Both the position numbers and the translations under genes were made by a program. 64,000 nt of DNA from an uncultured Paraburkholderia sp. (lineage in GTDB: Bacteria > Pseudomonadota > Gammaproteobacteria > Burkholderiales > Burkholderiaceae): the NCBI GenBank assembly GCA_940746715.1, contig CALNWN010000007.1, forward strand, positions 215,459-279,458. The letters run 5' to 3'. The notes under the pieces are model-generated. The model had not been told where the DNA came from, did no database searches, and was given only the letters and a program-made list of their open reading frames with translations. Shown here piece by piece: positions 16,231 through 25,545 of this stretch; the first letter of the stretch is position 1, and the number at the start of each line of letters is the position of its first letter.

Positions 16231-17268
16231 TCAGCCGCCGTCGCTGCCTGGGTCGCCTTGCGCATCTGGTGCTAGGGCACGTGAAAATCGCATTTGATAT
16301 TCACTGGGGGACAGTCCGGTCTTGCGCTTGAACAATTGCCGGAACGTGCTGATGTCGCCATAACCGACACGTTGGCTGACCGCCTCGAGCGCGATGGGCC
16401 GCGTTTCCAGTAAGCGTTTCGCGACTTCGATGCGCAGATTCTGCAGATACGTCAACGGTGCGAGGCCGACTGCTTCCTTGAAACGGCGGTTGAGCGTGCG
16501 TTCGCTGACAGCGAGCGAGGCCGCCAGATCGCTCAGCCGGAATCCCTGCTGCAACGTAGCCTCCATCTGCTGCTGCGCTCGGGCGACGAGCGTATCGGTA
16601 TGGCCATGTTCGCCGAGAAGCGTTGCGAAAGAAGCCTGCGAAGTCCGGTTCATGTCGATCAATAGCGCCTTCGCGGTCAACGTGGCGAGTTCTGCGCCGG
16701 CGAATGTTTCGACGAGCTGCACCGCGAGATTCAGATACGACGTCACGGACCCCCCCGAGATGATGCCGTCTTGTGCGAGCAGCAGTTCCTGTGCACGGAC
16801 TTCGACCCGCGGATAGCGGCGCGCGAAGTCCGCCGCTCGCGCCCAGTGCGTCGTTGCGGCGCGGCCATCCAGCAGCCCGGCCTCGGCGAGCAGGTAATTG
16901 GCCGTGCAGTACGCTGCCAGCACGGCGCCAGATTTCCGTTGACGCCTCAGCGCTGAAGACAGTTCATCGAGCTGCTCCCGGCGCCCGATGAACTCGTCGA
17001 TGTTCGAGAAGAACGGTGCCGTCAGGAGAACGGCATCTGCGCGTTTGCGCGGGTCGATCTTGCCGTCGACTTCAATGGTCTGCCCTGCCGCAGCTTTGAC
17101 GGGATGCCCGTCGAGGGACTCCACACGCCATACAAATAACGGTGTGGAGTTGGTGCCCGGCGGCGCCTTGCGCGCGTGGAACTGATTGGCCGCGCTGAAC
17201 ACGTCGACAGGTCCGGCGACACCGGACGCGAGGATTCCGTCATATACCCAGATGCGGACGATGGTCAT
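16231..17268 (-). CDS. GlxA-type AraC-family transcriptional regulator
   Basis: An intact 345-residue regulator. Residues 1-200 form a DJ-1/PfpI-like class I glutamine-amidotransferase fold (IWVYDGILASGVAGPVDVFS; AAYCTANYLLAEAGLLDGRA; DGIISGGSVTSYLNLAVQLV). Residues about 235-330 are the two AraC helix-turn-helix motifs (SERTLNRRFKEAVGLAPLTY; VGYGDISTFRQLFKRKTGLS). Such proteins usually activate nearby genes in response to a small nitrogen compound or an unknown ligand. It is divergent from the cluster beginning at 17373, with about 100 nt between them, so it may control that cluster. Upstream of the epoxide hydrolase gene (15956-16230) I see no other gene. Confidence 0.92.
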   Translation of the reverse strand: MTIVRIWVYDGILASGVAGPVDVFSAANQFHARKAPPGTNSTPLFVWRVESLDGHPVKAAAGQTIEVDGKIDPRKRADAVLLTAPFFSNIDEFIGRREQLDELSSALRRQRKSGAVLAAYCTANYLLAEAGLLDGRAATTHWARAADFARRYPRVEVRAQELLLAQDGIISGGSVTSYLNLAVQLVETFAGAELATLTAKALLIDMNRTSQASFATLLGEHGHTDTLVARAQQQMEATLQQGFRLSDLAASLAVSERTLNRRFKEAVGLAPLTYLQNLRIEVAKRLLETRPIALEAVSQRVGYGDISTFRQLFKRKTGLSPSEYQMRFSRALAPDAQGDPGSDGG

Positions 17269-17372
17269 TGCGTGTCTGAAATTCCCTTAATAATGGCGAT
17301 CCTGCCACTTTAATTCACGCAAGTAAACCCCGATCATGAGCGCATCCCATCAACCGGAGCAGGAGCAGCACC

Positions 17373-17471
17373 ATGCCGACGATTGATGCACTGTCGCGTG
17401 AAACGCCGTGAAATTCCATGGCCGAAGCATGCTTCATGGAGAACCTGACCGCCATCCTCAATGAGGCATAA
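17373..17471 (+). pseudogene. Relic of a small or internally deleted gene
   Basis: A well-placed ribosome binding site (CCGGAGCAGGAG) precedes the ATG at 17373. The frame reads MPTIDALSRETP, meets TGA at 17409-17411 (perhaps from TGG), and continues in frame NSMAEACFMENLTAILNEA to TAA at 17469. The next gene's ribosome binding site follows at once. This looks like the joined start and end of an ordinary gene after an internal deletion plus a nonsense change. Family not recognisable. Confidence 0.4.
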
Positions 17472-17485
17472 CCGGAGCGCACACC

Positions 17486-17934
17486 ATGAAATTCACGACA
17501 CACAGCCTGTGATGACACCCGCCGGTGGTCCGCCGCTGTGGCTGGCGAGCCTCAGTGAAACCGCGACGCTCGAGGCCACCGTTCTGAAGCGTCCAATCGA
17601 AGGACGAGCCGATATTCTTTCCGTGATCAAACACGCTGTGTCCCTGTACGAATTCCAGCAACACAGCTACAAGGGCACGATTGGCGACGGTTTGTATATG
17701 GAGTCGTATCGCTCGCAGATCGAAGGCGTGCCGATAGAAACGGTTGTTCTCGCGCATATGGATGAGCGGGGCGCGACGGATTCCGCGGTCATTAATCACC
17801 GCCCGCTGAACGCGGTGCTGCTGTTTTCAAAACTGATGTGGGAGCGCGTCGACGAGCGCTTCCGCGATTGTTATCTGACAGGACCGGAAATAGCGGCGCT
17901 GGACAAGGTTCAGCCTGTGCTCCCGACCAAATGA
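17486..17934 (+). pseudogene. NTF2/SnoaL-like protein with a frameshift after codon 8
   Basis: CCGGAG lies 8 nt before the ATG at 17486, which reads MKFTTHSL and then TGA. Adding one base at about 17509 joins it to MTPAGGPPLWLASLSETATL, and the frame then runs to 17934. The main frame has a cone-fold pattern: DILSVIKHAVSLYEFQQHSY, GVPIETVVLAHMDERGATDS and NAVLLFSKLMWERVDERF. NTF2-like proteins bind or isomerise small hydrophobic ligands, so no specific function follows. Translation could also start at the internal ATG 17512, but no ribosome binding site precedes it. It is followed by a muconolactone-isomerase-like protein and a hydrolase, suggesting a small accessory operon. Confidence 0.65.
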
Positions 17935-17994
17935 TGAAACACTTCCTTAATCTGACTACGGCCCTCTGTGCTGGCCGCTTCATCAGGAACCGCC

Positions 17995-18348
17995 ATGGCG
18001 AACACCACTGCGATGCCAACTACGCCAACCACGAAGATATTGGCGATTGGCACTTTTCCGCCGGGCACCGACATGCAGCTTGTGCAACGCATTCTTCCGT
18101 CGGAAGTTCGCGAAACGGCGCAGCTCTACCTGGAGGGCAAGATTGATCAGTGGTACTCACTGCAAGACAGGGCGGGCGTAGCGTTCATCGTGAACGTTCC
18201 CGACGTGAATCAGGCGCATGACATGCTTGAAGCACTTCCTTTGGGTCAAGCGCACCTGATGACGTTTTCGCTGTTCCCACTAGGCCCGCTTAAGCCGTTG
18301 AGCAAGCTTTTGAATCCGTCCGACGGCGCAATAAATGGCGGCCAGTAG
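17995..18348 (+). CDS. Muconolactone-isomerase/YCII-like dimeric alpha-beta barrel protein
   Basis: A 117-residue protein from the ATG at 17995, with AGGAAC 8 nt upstream. It reads KILAIGTFPPGTDMQLVQRI, then RETAQLYLEGKIDQWYSLQD, GVAFIVNVPDVNQAHDMLEA and LPLGQAHLMTFSLFPLGPL, a pattern shared by small ferredoxin-like-fold isomerases and YCII-type proteins. These often act on lactones, quinones or peroxides, but many are uncharacterised. It is intact and sits between the NTF2-like gene and the hydrolase in one apparent transcription unit. The first 13 residues (MANTTAMPTTPTT) are an irregular leader. Confidence 0.75.
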   Translation: MANTTAMPTTPTTKILAIGTFPPGTDMQLVQRILPSEVRETAQLYLEGKIDQWYSLQDRAGVAFIVNVPDVNQAHDMLEALPLGQAHLMTFSLFPLGPLKPLSKLLNPSDGAINGGQ

Positions 18349-18462
18349 AAAAGCCGCGAGAGGCGGGATCAGGCACTAGTGCACCGCTTTTGCCGCCTCG
18401 TGGAATCCAGAAAGAAGTGCAACTCAATTAACGCAATTTCGCATCGAACGAGAGCTACCATC

Positions 18463-19400
18463 ATGTTCCAACTTTTAACGAAAGCTTCAGTATTTCCCCC
18501 GCTTGCTGGGGGCATGTCCGCATGCAGCATTGTGCCGGGCTCATCCGCGTCCGGGCCCAGGGTCGAAGTGGGCGAGGTGCGGGTCAATCCTGACATCAAA
18601 CTGCGCCGTATGGTTTATCGGCCTTCGGACCCAAAGGGTACGGTACTGTTCCTGCACGGCTTCCCGGAGACGATCTATGCGTGGAAGCCGATTGCCGAAG
18701 CCCTGTCCAGCGACTACGAAGTGCATGCGTTCGACTGGCCGGGTTACGGACAATCCTCGCGTCCAGGCGCCGACCGGTTCGCCTACGCGCCGAAGGATTA
18801 TGCCCACGTGCTGGAAGACTATATCCGCACATCTCACATCGACAGCTCGAAGCCGGTCATCTATGCGACCGATATCGGCGCTTTACCTGCGCTGCTGGCA
18901 GCATTGGAGCAACCCAATATTGCCAGGGAGATCGTTGTTGGCGACTTTGCTCCTTTCAATCGTCCTCAGTACATGTACGAAAGTTTCCAGGCGCTGAAGT
19001 CGAAACCTTCATCTGACGCAGTACGGGCCGCGATGAACAGCAACCGTGACGAAATTCTGGCGAACACGTTTTTCCGCGGGATGCCGGTGGAGGAGCACTA
19101 TGAGTTGTCTCAGGAGTTCAGGGACGATATGGCGAAAGGGTGGGACGGTGACGTCACATCGGCAGACGCGTTCTTCCACTACTACTCTCACTTCACCCGC
19201 GATCAGGACTACTTCGAAACCAATATGGAAAAACTGAAGGTCCCCGTGAAGTTGGTGTGGGGCGAACGTGATATTTATATCCGGAAGGAAATGGGCGTTG
19301 AATACGCGAACCGCACAGGTGCGAAGCTGTCGATTCTCCCCAAACTCGGGCATTTTCCGCATCTGCAGGCGCCCGAACAGACGGTGAACGAGGTTCGGAC
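18463..19400 (+). pseudogene. Alpha/beta hydrolase, 3' end lost in a fusion with the opposite-strand RidA gene
   Basis: From the ATG at 18463 an N-terminal leader precedes a standard hydrolase: VLFLHGFPETIYAWKPIAEA, FDWPGYGQSSRPG, the nucleophile region VIYATDIGALPALL, PVKLVWGERDIYI, and the catalytic His in LGHFPHLQAPEQ. The nucleophile Asp-Ile-Gly (in place of Ser or the usual DWGG) resembles haloalkane dehalogenase or epoxide hydrolase relatives. After NEVRT (near 19400) the open frame runs on to 19500 as nonsense that is exactly antisense to the RidA gene, so only the last few residues of the hydrolase are missing. The domain is nearly complete, and an active protein with a foreign tail is conceivable. 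Confidence 0.8.
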
Positions 19401-19811
19401 CGTGGTATGCACGCCGATGGCGCTGCGGGCCGGCAACAGCTCGGTGCCGAACAGATCTAGCAGCACGTCGCTCGCGCCGTTTGCAACCTTGGGGTGCTGA
19501 GTGAATGAGGCCGCAGCACGCACGTAAACTGTCAACCGTGCGCAGCGCCTGATGCGGTCGAGCCCGCACTGTTCGTGCAGGCAAGACAGGATCATGAGCA
19601 TGGTCAGCCTTGCGCAATGCTGAGCGCGCTCGATGCTCATCTCTTCGCCCACAATGCCTGTCACAGGCACGCCGTTTTCGAAAGGCCCAAGCCCGGAGAC
19701 GTGCGCCTCGTTGCCTATGATCGATACGGTGCGATACGAACCGAGCGGCGCGATGGGTTGGGGCAGAGCCAGGCCGAGTTTCGCGAGACGGGCGGTGGTC
19801 GTTTCAATCAT
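19398..19811 (-). pseudogene. RidA/YjgF-family protein, C-terminus lost in the tail-to-tail fusion
   Basis: ATG at 19811 (ribosome binding site GGAGACTCC). The frame reads MIETTTARLAKLGLALPQPI, SIIGNEAHVSGLGPFENGVP, then GASDVLLDLFGTELLPARSA and IGVHT, after which the normal C-terminal strand (expected to continue LP and a beta-strand with the active-site Glu) is replaced by the antisense of the alpha/beta hydrolase. RidA proteins deaminate reactive enamine/imine intermediates; this subgroup (about 150 aa) is often found in catabolic clusters. The open frame runs to 19275, but everything after about 19398 is foreign. Confidence 0.8.
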
Positions 19812-19927
19812 GGAGTCTCCGTAGAAAAAGCAGCGTCGTTGACGCAAGCATGCCGTGCTTTCCGGGCGCAGGGGCGCATGTCATCTCGTCGGAGCAAGGT
19901 GCCAGCAAAATGCAGGCTGTGCCCGTG

Positions 19928-20956
19928 CTATCGCGACTTGGTCTCGCGCAGCAGCCCGAGGCGCACGAGGCTTTCAGCCGTCGCAACAATGGCCTCCTCG
20001 CGGGGGCGCGGCGACCAGCCGAGCAGGCTCATGGCCTTCTGGCCAGTGGCGTTAAGATTGCGGCCGAGCAGCGGCAGCGACCCCCGCAGCGCTGGATCCC
20101 TGAGTGCGCCGAGGCGCACGAGCCAGTTCGGCAGCACCCGGGTGGAGACACGGCGCCCGGCATGCCCCATGCGCGCCTTGAGGAGCAGGGCGACATCGGC
20201 CAGCCACATGCTTTCGCCTGCAATGGCAATAAAGCGCTCGCCGCTGGCGGCTTCGTGGGTCATGGCCCGTACATGCAGATCGGCGACATCGCGCACGTCG
20301 ACGAAACCCGAATTGATCCGCGGATTGCCCAGCTGGCCGTCCAGCATGCCCCAGATCAGGCGGATGGAGTGCGAATAGTCGGCCCCGAGGACAGGCCCGA
20401 CAACCGTCACCGGGTTAATGACAGACAGTTGCAAACCGCGTCCTTCTCGCGCCACGAAGTCCTAGGCCGCACCCTCCGACAAGGTCTTCGACTTCTGATA
20501 AGGCCAGACATCCGGATTCGTCAGGTCACTCCAGTCGGTCTCGTTGAAGGGCCGCTTCATGGGGCCATGTCCGGCGCAGATCGCACCGAAAGCGGAGGTG
20601 AGCACCACGCGCTGCACGCGCAGATTGCCTTGCACCGCGGGCCCGATCCAGTCGTCTTCGCTCGTCTGTTGTCCCGTCGGCGTCGGCGACGCGCCATGCA
20701 TGACGTACGCGCAGCCGGCAGTCGCTTCGTGCCAGCCTTCGTCGGAGGCGAGATCGGCAGCGACGAATGACAGACGATCCCCGGGCTCGGCACCGCCTGT
20801 CTTGAGTTGTGCACGCACTTGCGCCTCGCGCGTGAGCGAGCGGACGGTGGTTCGCACCCGATAGCCGAGATTTAGCAGCGCGAGAATACAGTACTGAGCG
20901 ATGAATCCCGTGCCTCCGGTAACAAGAACGGTTACATCTTTGCTAGTGCGGTTCAT
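19928..20956 (-). pseudogene. NAD-dependent epimerase/dihydroflavonol-reductase-like, amber stop and small deletion
   Basis: ATG at 20956. An extended short-chain dehydrogenase with the nucleotide-binding motif VLVTGGTGFIAQYC and the catalytic pair in VWPYQKSKTLSE. The codon at 20464-20462 is TAG (GAA*DFVAREGRG, probably Trp to amber). Reading through, the same frame continues LQLSVINPVTVVGPVLGADY, INSGFVDVRDVADLHVRAMT and to 19928. In addition, QGNLRV is followed directly by QRVVLTSAFGA, where relatives have about nine more residues, so a short in-frame deletion is likely. Both lesions fall in conserved parts. It would have reduced an aldehyde or ketone; substrate unknown. Confidence 0.85.
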
Positions 20957-21051
20957 ATCTGGATGTCCGAAACGAAGAACCGCAAGGTTAAGACCCGACC
21001 TGTGGGGTGTTAATGCTCTATAGTGCGAGTTACTTGCGTGACAGTACGATC

Positions 21052-22023
21052 ATGAGTGGCGACCCCTTCTCCGACATCCTCAGATTCACGAAAGCCAGAT
21101 CATTGGCGACGGGCGGCTTCTCAGCCGGCGGCACGTGGGCCATCCGCTTTCCGGCACCGGACAAGATCAAATTCTTTGCCGTGCTGAAAGGCGCTTGCTG
21201 GGTTGTGATCGATGGCGAAGAACCAATCCGTTTTGCAAGCGGGGACGTCGGTCTGCTGACAGCAAAACGGTCTTTTGTCCTCGCAAGCGACCCACGTGTT
21301 GCGCCCATCGACGCGATGGCGTTGTTCTCGGGCGCCGGCCGCAGCGCGGTCACAGTGGGCAACGGCGAAGACTTCGCGCAGATTGGAGGGCACGTTCTGC
21401 TGGATCCGGCAAGCGGTGGCCTGCTCTCAGATGTCCTGCCGCCGTGGATCCACGTACCGGCTGTATTGCCGCACGCAGAGAAATTCCGCTGGCTTCTGCA
21501 GCAACTGGTGGAAGAGCGCGCGGCCGATCTGCCTGGCGCGCAACTCGCGTCGGCCCAACTGGCGCAGCTACTCTTCATTCAGATACTGTGCGCTCACCTG
21601 AAAACGTCCACGCCCATGACCGGGTGGCTGCGCGCGTTAGGCAACCCACGCATTGCGCCCGCGCTGCGCCTCATGCACGGCGATCCCGCACGCTCATGGC
21701 ATCTGGACGAGCTTGCTGCCGCGTGCGCGATGTCACGGACCACGTTCGCTTCTCACTTCAGGGCGAGCGTCGGTGTCGCGCCGCTGACCTATCTGGGACA
21801 GTGGCGCATGCATCTTGCGCAGCGCAGGTTGCGCGATGAGAACATCGCGGTCGCCGTGCTTGCCGAGTCGCTCGGGTACTCGTCCGAAAGCGCATTCAGT
21901 CACGCATTCAAGCGCATGTCCGGACATGCGCCGACGGCATATCGTTTTATCGCGCGGGCTGCTTCCGAAGACGGCGACAGCGAATCCCGCGGCGTTCGCA
22001 CGAACGAAGCCGCTACCGGTTAG
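21052..22023 (+). CDS. AraC-family regulator with N-terminal cupin domain
   Basis: An intact protein of about 323 residues from the ATG at 21052; a longer form from 21007 is open but has no better start signal. Residues 1-170 are an AraC-type cupin sensor (GGTWAIRFPAPDKIKFFAVL; EEPIRFASGDVGLLTAKRSF). Residues about 205-305 carry two helix-turn-helix motifs (LDELAAACAMSRTTFASHFR; VAVLAESLGYSSESAFSHAF). It is divergent from the epimerase relic (95 nt apart) and is the usual local activator of that kind of oxidoreductase cluster. Its 3' end overlaps the convergent marR gene by 11 nt. The effector is unknown. Confidence 0.9.
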   Translation: MSGDPFSDILRFTKARSLATGGFSAGGTWAIRFPAPDKIKFFAVLKGACWVVIDGEEPIRFASGDVGLLTAKRSFVLASDPRVAPIDAMALFSGAGRSAVTVGNGEDFAQIGGHVLLDPASGGLLSDVLPPWIHVPAVLPHAEKFRWLLQQLVEERAADLPGAQLASAQLAQLLFIQILCAHLKTSTPMTGWLRALGNPRIAPALRLMHGDPARSWHLDELAAACAMSRTTFASHFRASVGVAPLTYLGQWRMHLAQRRLRDENIAVAVLAESLGYSSESAFSHAFKRMSGHAPTAYRFIARAASEDGDSESRGVRTNEAATG

Positions 22024-22522
22024 AGTCTGCTGCCGTATCCATCGGAACCTCGGTGAAATGCTCGAGCGACTCTGCGTTCGCATACAGGCGCTCCAGCAGA
22101 TCGCGCAGAAAGTCGATTTCCACCTGACTGAAGCAGTTGAGCGCCGTGACTTCGAAATGCTTCGCGAGCGGTACGATTTTGCGCGTCAGCTTCGCCCCCT
22201 CGGCGGTGAGCGATAGCTGCACGGCGCGTCCATCCGACGAACTTTTCTCGCGCAACACCAGACCCTGCGCAATGAGACGATCCACGATCCGGGACAACGC
22301 GGACATGTCGACGCAGGCACGGTCGACGAGCTCCGACAGGCGCTGATGCGGGCGGTGTCCGAGCGACGCGCATACGCGCCATTCGCTGAGCGACAGGCCA
22401 TAGTCGCGCAGCACTTTTGAAAACGAACCGCCCATGCGACTGCCCGCACGCGCAACCAGGTACGGAATAGCGCGTTCCAGATCGTGCTCGATGAGCGGCG
22501 CGTTCGGCTTCTTCATGTTCAT
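22013..22522 (-). CDS. MarR-family regulator
   Basis: A 169-residue winged-helix repressor beginning MNMKKPNAPLIEHDLERAIP. The DNA-binding core is LSLSEWRVCASLGHRPHQRL, VDMSALSRIVDRLIAQGLVL and the wing REKSSSDGRAVQLSLTAEG. It is divergent from the gamma-resorcylate decarboxylase-like gene at 22729. Two near-identical 24-nt sites in the intergenic region (22534-22557 and 22653-22676) are placed so that one could control each promoter, which suggests MarR autoregulation and control of the catabolic operon by a phenolic acid. The effector is inferred from context only. The start at 22522 lacks a strong ribosome binding site; 22516 is an alternative. Confidence 0.88.
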   Translation of the reverse strand: MNMKKPNAPLIEHDLERAIPYLVARAGSRMGGSFSKVLRDYGLSLSEWRVCASLGHRPHQRLSELVDRACVDMSALSRIVDRLIAQGLVLREKSSSDGRAVQLSLTAEGAKLTRKIVPLAKHFEVTALNCFSQVEIDFLRDLLERLYANAESLEHFTEVPMDTAADSNR

Positions 22523-22533
22523 ACCATGACGTG

Positions 22534-22557
22534 ATAGTTGAAGTAGCAAGTATATAC
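22534..22557. promoter_or_regulatory. MarR operator candidate, site 1
   Basis: ATAGTTGAA followed by GTAG, CAAG and TATATAC. It lies 12 nt upstream of the marR start and matches site 2 in 19 of 24 positions by eye, with the shared frame ATAGTTGAA-N-(T/A)A-N-CAA-(G/A)-TATATAC. Position suggests autorepression. Confidence 0.5.
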
Positions 22558-22652
22558 CATCGTCCTTACGGCCGCTTGTGCTAGAACAAGGCCAGTTTTC
22601 AGGCCTAAAAACGCCGAATACCACAACATGTTCCGCGGGTAATCCCTGATTC

Positions 22653-22676
22653 ATAGTTGAAAAATCAAATATATAC
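22653..22676. promoter_or_regulatory. MarR operator candidate, site 2
   Basis: ATAGTTGAAAAATCAAAT followed by ATATAC, containing the perfect inverted repeat TTGA-AAAA-TCAA. It lies 53 nt upstream of the decarboxylase start and shares length and ends with site 1. Regulatory role inferred. Confidence 0.55.
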
Positions 22677-22728
22677 TGACCTGCAATTTAGATGATTTTT
22701 CAAGTAAATTTTCGTCGGGACTCATGCC

Positions 22729-23700
22729 ATGAAAGACAAGATCGCGCTGGAAGAACACTTCGCCATCGACCAGACCATCGGCGATTCACAGGTCTATGCG
22801 CGTGCGGAGGTGTGGACCACGCTGCGCGCGAATCTGCTCGATTTCGAACAGCAGCGCCTCGAGCAGATGGAAGAGTGGGGCACCGCGTACTCGATCCTGT
22901 CGCTAAATTCGCCCGCGGTGCAGGCCATTCCAGATGCTGGCCGCGCCAATGATGTCGCACGCCGCGCCAACGACGTGCTCGCCGAACAGACCAGCCGTCA
23001 TCCGAAGCGCTTCGGCGGTTTTGCCGCGTTGCCGATGCAGGATCCCGAACTGGCCGCACGTGAACTGGAGCGCTGTGTGAACGAACTGGGATTCCACGGC
23101 TTTCTCGTCAATGGCTTTTCGCAGGTTGGCGACGCGGATACCGTCGTCTATTACGACGATCCGCGCTTCGAAGAATTCTGGGCGCGCGCCGCTGCGTTGA
23201 GCAAGCCGTTCTACATGCATCCGCGCGATCCTTTGCTGACGCACGCGAAGGTGTTCGACGGCGCACACTGGCTGACCGGCCCCACCTGGGCGTTCGCGGC
23301 GGAAACCAGCATGCATGCGCTGCGCCTGCTGTCGAGCGGGCTCTCCGACCGTCATCCGAAGCTGCAGATGATCCTCGGCCATTTCGGCGAGGGCATTCCG
23401 TTCAACGTCTGGCGCATCGATCACATCCTGCGCAAAGGTCGCCGCGGTATGCCGTGCGAACGCGAGATCGGCGATTACCTGCGCGAGAACGTGTACATCA
23501 CGACAAGCGGCAATTTCCGCACGCCGACCCTGCTTTCGACGATGCTCGAAGTCGGCAGCGACCGCATCATGCACTCGGTCGACTATCCGTTCGAAAAGCA
23601 CGAGGACGCGGCGCGCTGGTTCGATCGCTGCGAGATCAGCGAAAACGACCGGCGCAAGATCGGCCGGGACAACGCGCGCCGTCTGTTCGGTCTTGCATGA
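22729..23700 (+). CDS. Gamma-resorcylate (2,6-dihydroxybenzoate)-type decarboxylase
   Basis: An intact 323-residue amidohydrolase-superfamily enzyme closely resembling gamma-resorcylate decarboxylase along its whole length (IALEEHFAI; ILSLNSPAVQAIPD; RRANDVLAEQTSRHPKRFGG; GFHGFLVNGFSQVGD; TTSGNFRTPTLL). The metal and catalytic set is present: Glu8 and His10 in LEEHF, His164 in FYMHPRDP, His218 in LGHFGEG and Asp285 in HSVDYPFE; positions 8, 10, 164 and 218 coincide with the known enzyme. The family performs reversible, cofactor-free decarboxylation of dihydroxybenzoates or salicylates; gamma-resorcylate to resorcinol is most likely, 2,3-dihydroxybenzoate to catechol or salicylate to phenol possible. 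It heads an operon with the transporter (4-nt overlap) and faces marR. Confidence 0.88.
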   Translation: MKDKIALEEHFAIDQTIGDSQVYARAEVWTTLRANLLDFEQQRLEQMEEWGTAYSILSLNSPAVQAIPDAGRANDVARRANDVLAEQTSRHPKRFGGFAALPMQDPELAARELERCVNELGFHGFLVNGFSQVGDADTVVYYDDPRFEEFWARAAALSKPFYMHPRDPLLTHAKVFDGAHWLTGPTWAFAAETSMHALRLLSSGLSDRHPKLQMILGHFGEGIPFNVWRIDHILRKGRRGMPCEREIGDYLRENVYITTSGNFRTPTLLSTMLEVGSDRIMHSVDYPFEKHEDAARWFDRCEISENDRRKIGRDNARRLFGLA

Positions 23701-25025
23701 ACACGCGCGCGCACAAGCCGGACGTGATCGACGTCGCGGCCATCATCGACGCACAGCGGGTCGGTGCGTTCCAGAAGCGGCTCATGGTGCTGGTCGCGCT
23801 GTGCGTGGTGATCGACGGATTCGACGTGCAGTCGATGGGCTTCGTCGCGCCCGCGTTGATCGCGTCGTGGCACGTGTCGCGCGCAGCGATGGGGCCCGTG
23901 TTCGGCGCGAGCCTCGTCGGCATGCTGATCGGCGCGCTCACGATGGGGCCGCTCGCCGATCGCGTCGGCCGCCGGCCGGTGTTGCTCAGCTGCACGGCGT
24001 TCGTGGGTGCGATGATGATCGCCACCGCCTTCGCGGGGTCGCTTTGGCATCTGCTTGCGCTGCGTTTCGTGACTGGCTGCGGCCTCGGCGGCATTATGGG
24101 CAACGCCGTTGCGCTCGTGAGCGAGTACAGCCCGGCGCGCAAGCGCGCCACGCTGACCATGTGGGTGTCGTGCGGCTTTACGCTCGGTGCGGCGTTCGGC
24201 GGCATCGTGTCGGCCTTATTGATTCCGCTTGCCGGCTGGCGCGCGGTGTTTGCACTGGGCGGGGTCGTGCCGCTGCTGATCGCCGCGGCCATGGCGGTTG
24301 CACTGCCCGAGTCGATGCAGTTCCTGATTGCGCGCGGCGCGCATGCCGAACGTATCGGCGCGCTGTTGCAGCGCGTCGCGCCCATGCGCACGCATGAGGG
24401 CAGCTCCGTTGCCGCGCTATTCGCCGAAGGTCGCGCCCGCGTCACGCTGCTCGCGTGGGGCGTGAATTTCATGAACCTGCTGAACCTGTTTTTTCTTGCA
24501 AACTGGCTGCCGACCATGGCGACAGATTTCGGCTACGGCGTTGCCGATGCGGCCATCATCGGTACGACGCTGCAAGTCGGCGGCGTGATCGGCACGCTTG
24601 CCATGGGGCCGTTGATCGACCGTTGGGGATTTTTTCGCGTGCTCGTACCGGTTTATCTGATCGCGACCGTCACTATCCTGTCAATCAGTCACGTCGCCGC
24701 CGTCTCCCTCGCAATGCTGCTGGCGATCGTCGCGGCGAGCGGCTTTGCGATCGTCGGCGGACAGCCCGCGAACAACGCGCTTTCGGCGGCGCTCTATCCG
24801 GTGACGCTGCGCGCAACCGGAGTCGGCTGGAGTCTCGGCATCGGCCGTGCCGAGTCGATTGTCGGACCGATCGTGGCGGGCGCGCTGATGCAACTGCACT
24901 GGAACGCGCAGCAGCTGTTCTGCGCGGCAGCCGTTCCGGCGCTCCTGTCTGCCCTGATGTTGTACGCAATGTCGCGCGAGCGCTGCCTCACGCCGACGCG
25001 CCAGCCTTCAACGGAAGCAGCCTGA
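23697..25025 (+). CDS. MFS aromatic-acid:H+ symporter (AAHS family, PcaK-like)
   Basis: A 442-residue transporter starting at the ATG at 23697, overlapping the decarboxylase stop (ATGA). The first membrane segment carries the AAHS signature [20 protein letters not shown] with acidic Asp residues needed for aromatic acid transport; the cytoplasmic loop 2-3 has [14 protein letters not shown] (MFS motif A). A second half-repeat has [14 protein letters not shown]. Twelve hydrophobic segments can be traced. Coupling to the decarboxylase strongly suggests import of the dihydroxybenzoate substrate. The gene is intact. The next gene starts 59 nt downstream with its own ribosome binding site. Confidence 0.9.
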   Translation: MNTRAHKPDVIDVAAIIDAQRVGAFQKRLMVLVALCVVIDGFDVQSMGFVAPALIASWHVSRAAMGPVFGASLVGMLIGALTMGPLADRVGRRPVLLSCTAFVGAMMIATAFAGSLWHLLALRFVTGCGLGGIMGNAVALVSEYSPARKRATLTMWVSCGFTLGAAFGGIVSALLIPLAGWRAVFALGGVVPLLIAAAMAVALPESMQFLIARGAHAERIGALLQRVAPMRTHEGSSVAALFAEGRARVTLLAWGVNFMNLLNLFFLANWLPTMATDFGYGVADAAIIGTTLQVGGVIGTLAMGPLIDRWGFFRVLVPVYLIATVTILSISHVAAVSLAMLLAIVAASGFAIVGGQPANNALSAALYPVTLRATGVGWSLGIGRAESIVGPIVAGALMQLHWNAQQLFCAAAVPALLSALMLYAMSRERCLTPTRQPSTEAA

Positions 25026-25083
25026 GCGCGGATGCACCGCTCGTCTCGCCGTCGTGTTTCTTTCCTTCCACTGGAGTATTCCG

Positions 25084-25545
25084 ATGACGATTTCGCTGCT
25101 GGTCAACCGGCAACGGCGCAGCGTGCCCGCGTCGCCTGACACGCCGCTGCTTTATGTGCTGCGCAACGACCTCGCGCTGAACGGCGCAAAGTTCGGCTGC
25201 GGACAGGCACAATGCGGTGCCTGCACGGTGATGCTCGGCAAGACGCCGGTACGCTCGTGCGTATTTCCAGTCGGCGCGGTGCACGGAGCCGGTCACGACC
25301 GTCGAAGGGCTCGGCTCGCCCGAGCATGTGCACCCGTTGCAGCAGGCCTTCATCGACGAGCAGGCGGCGCAGTGCGGTTACTGCTCGAGCGGCATGCTGA
25401 TGGCGGCCAAGGCGTTGCTGGACGCGAATCCGCAGGCCGACGAGGCCGCCGTGCGCAGCGCGCTGGCCGGCCAGAAGTGCCGTTGCGGCGCACACAACCG
25501 GACGTGCGCGCCGTGCTGCGAGCCGCCGAGGCGATGCGCTCATGA
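25084..25545 (+). pseudogene. [2Fe-2S] subunit of an isoquinoline 1-oxidoreductase-type molybdenum hydroxylase, two frameshifts
   Basis: The ATG at 25084 (GGAG upstream) begins [20 protein letters not shown]. The plant-type ferredoxin cluster is [14 protein letters not shown]. Near 25282 an extra base breaks the frame; the correct frame continues [20 protein letters not shown] and [20 protein letters not shown], which holds the second [2Fe-2S] domain, then [11 protein letters not shown] further deletion near 25500 returns to the original frame for [13 protein letters not shown] and TGA at 25543. All eight cluster cysteines can be found once the shifts are corrected. It is the small subunit of the enzyme whose large subunit follows with an ATGA overlap. 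Confidence 0.85.
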
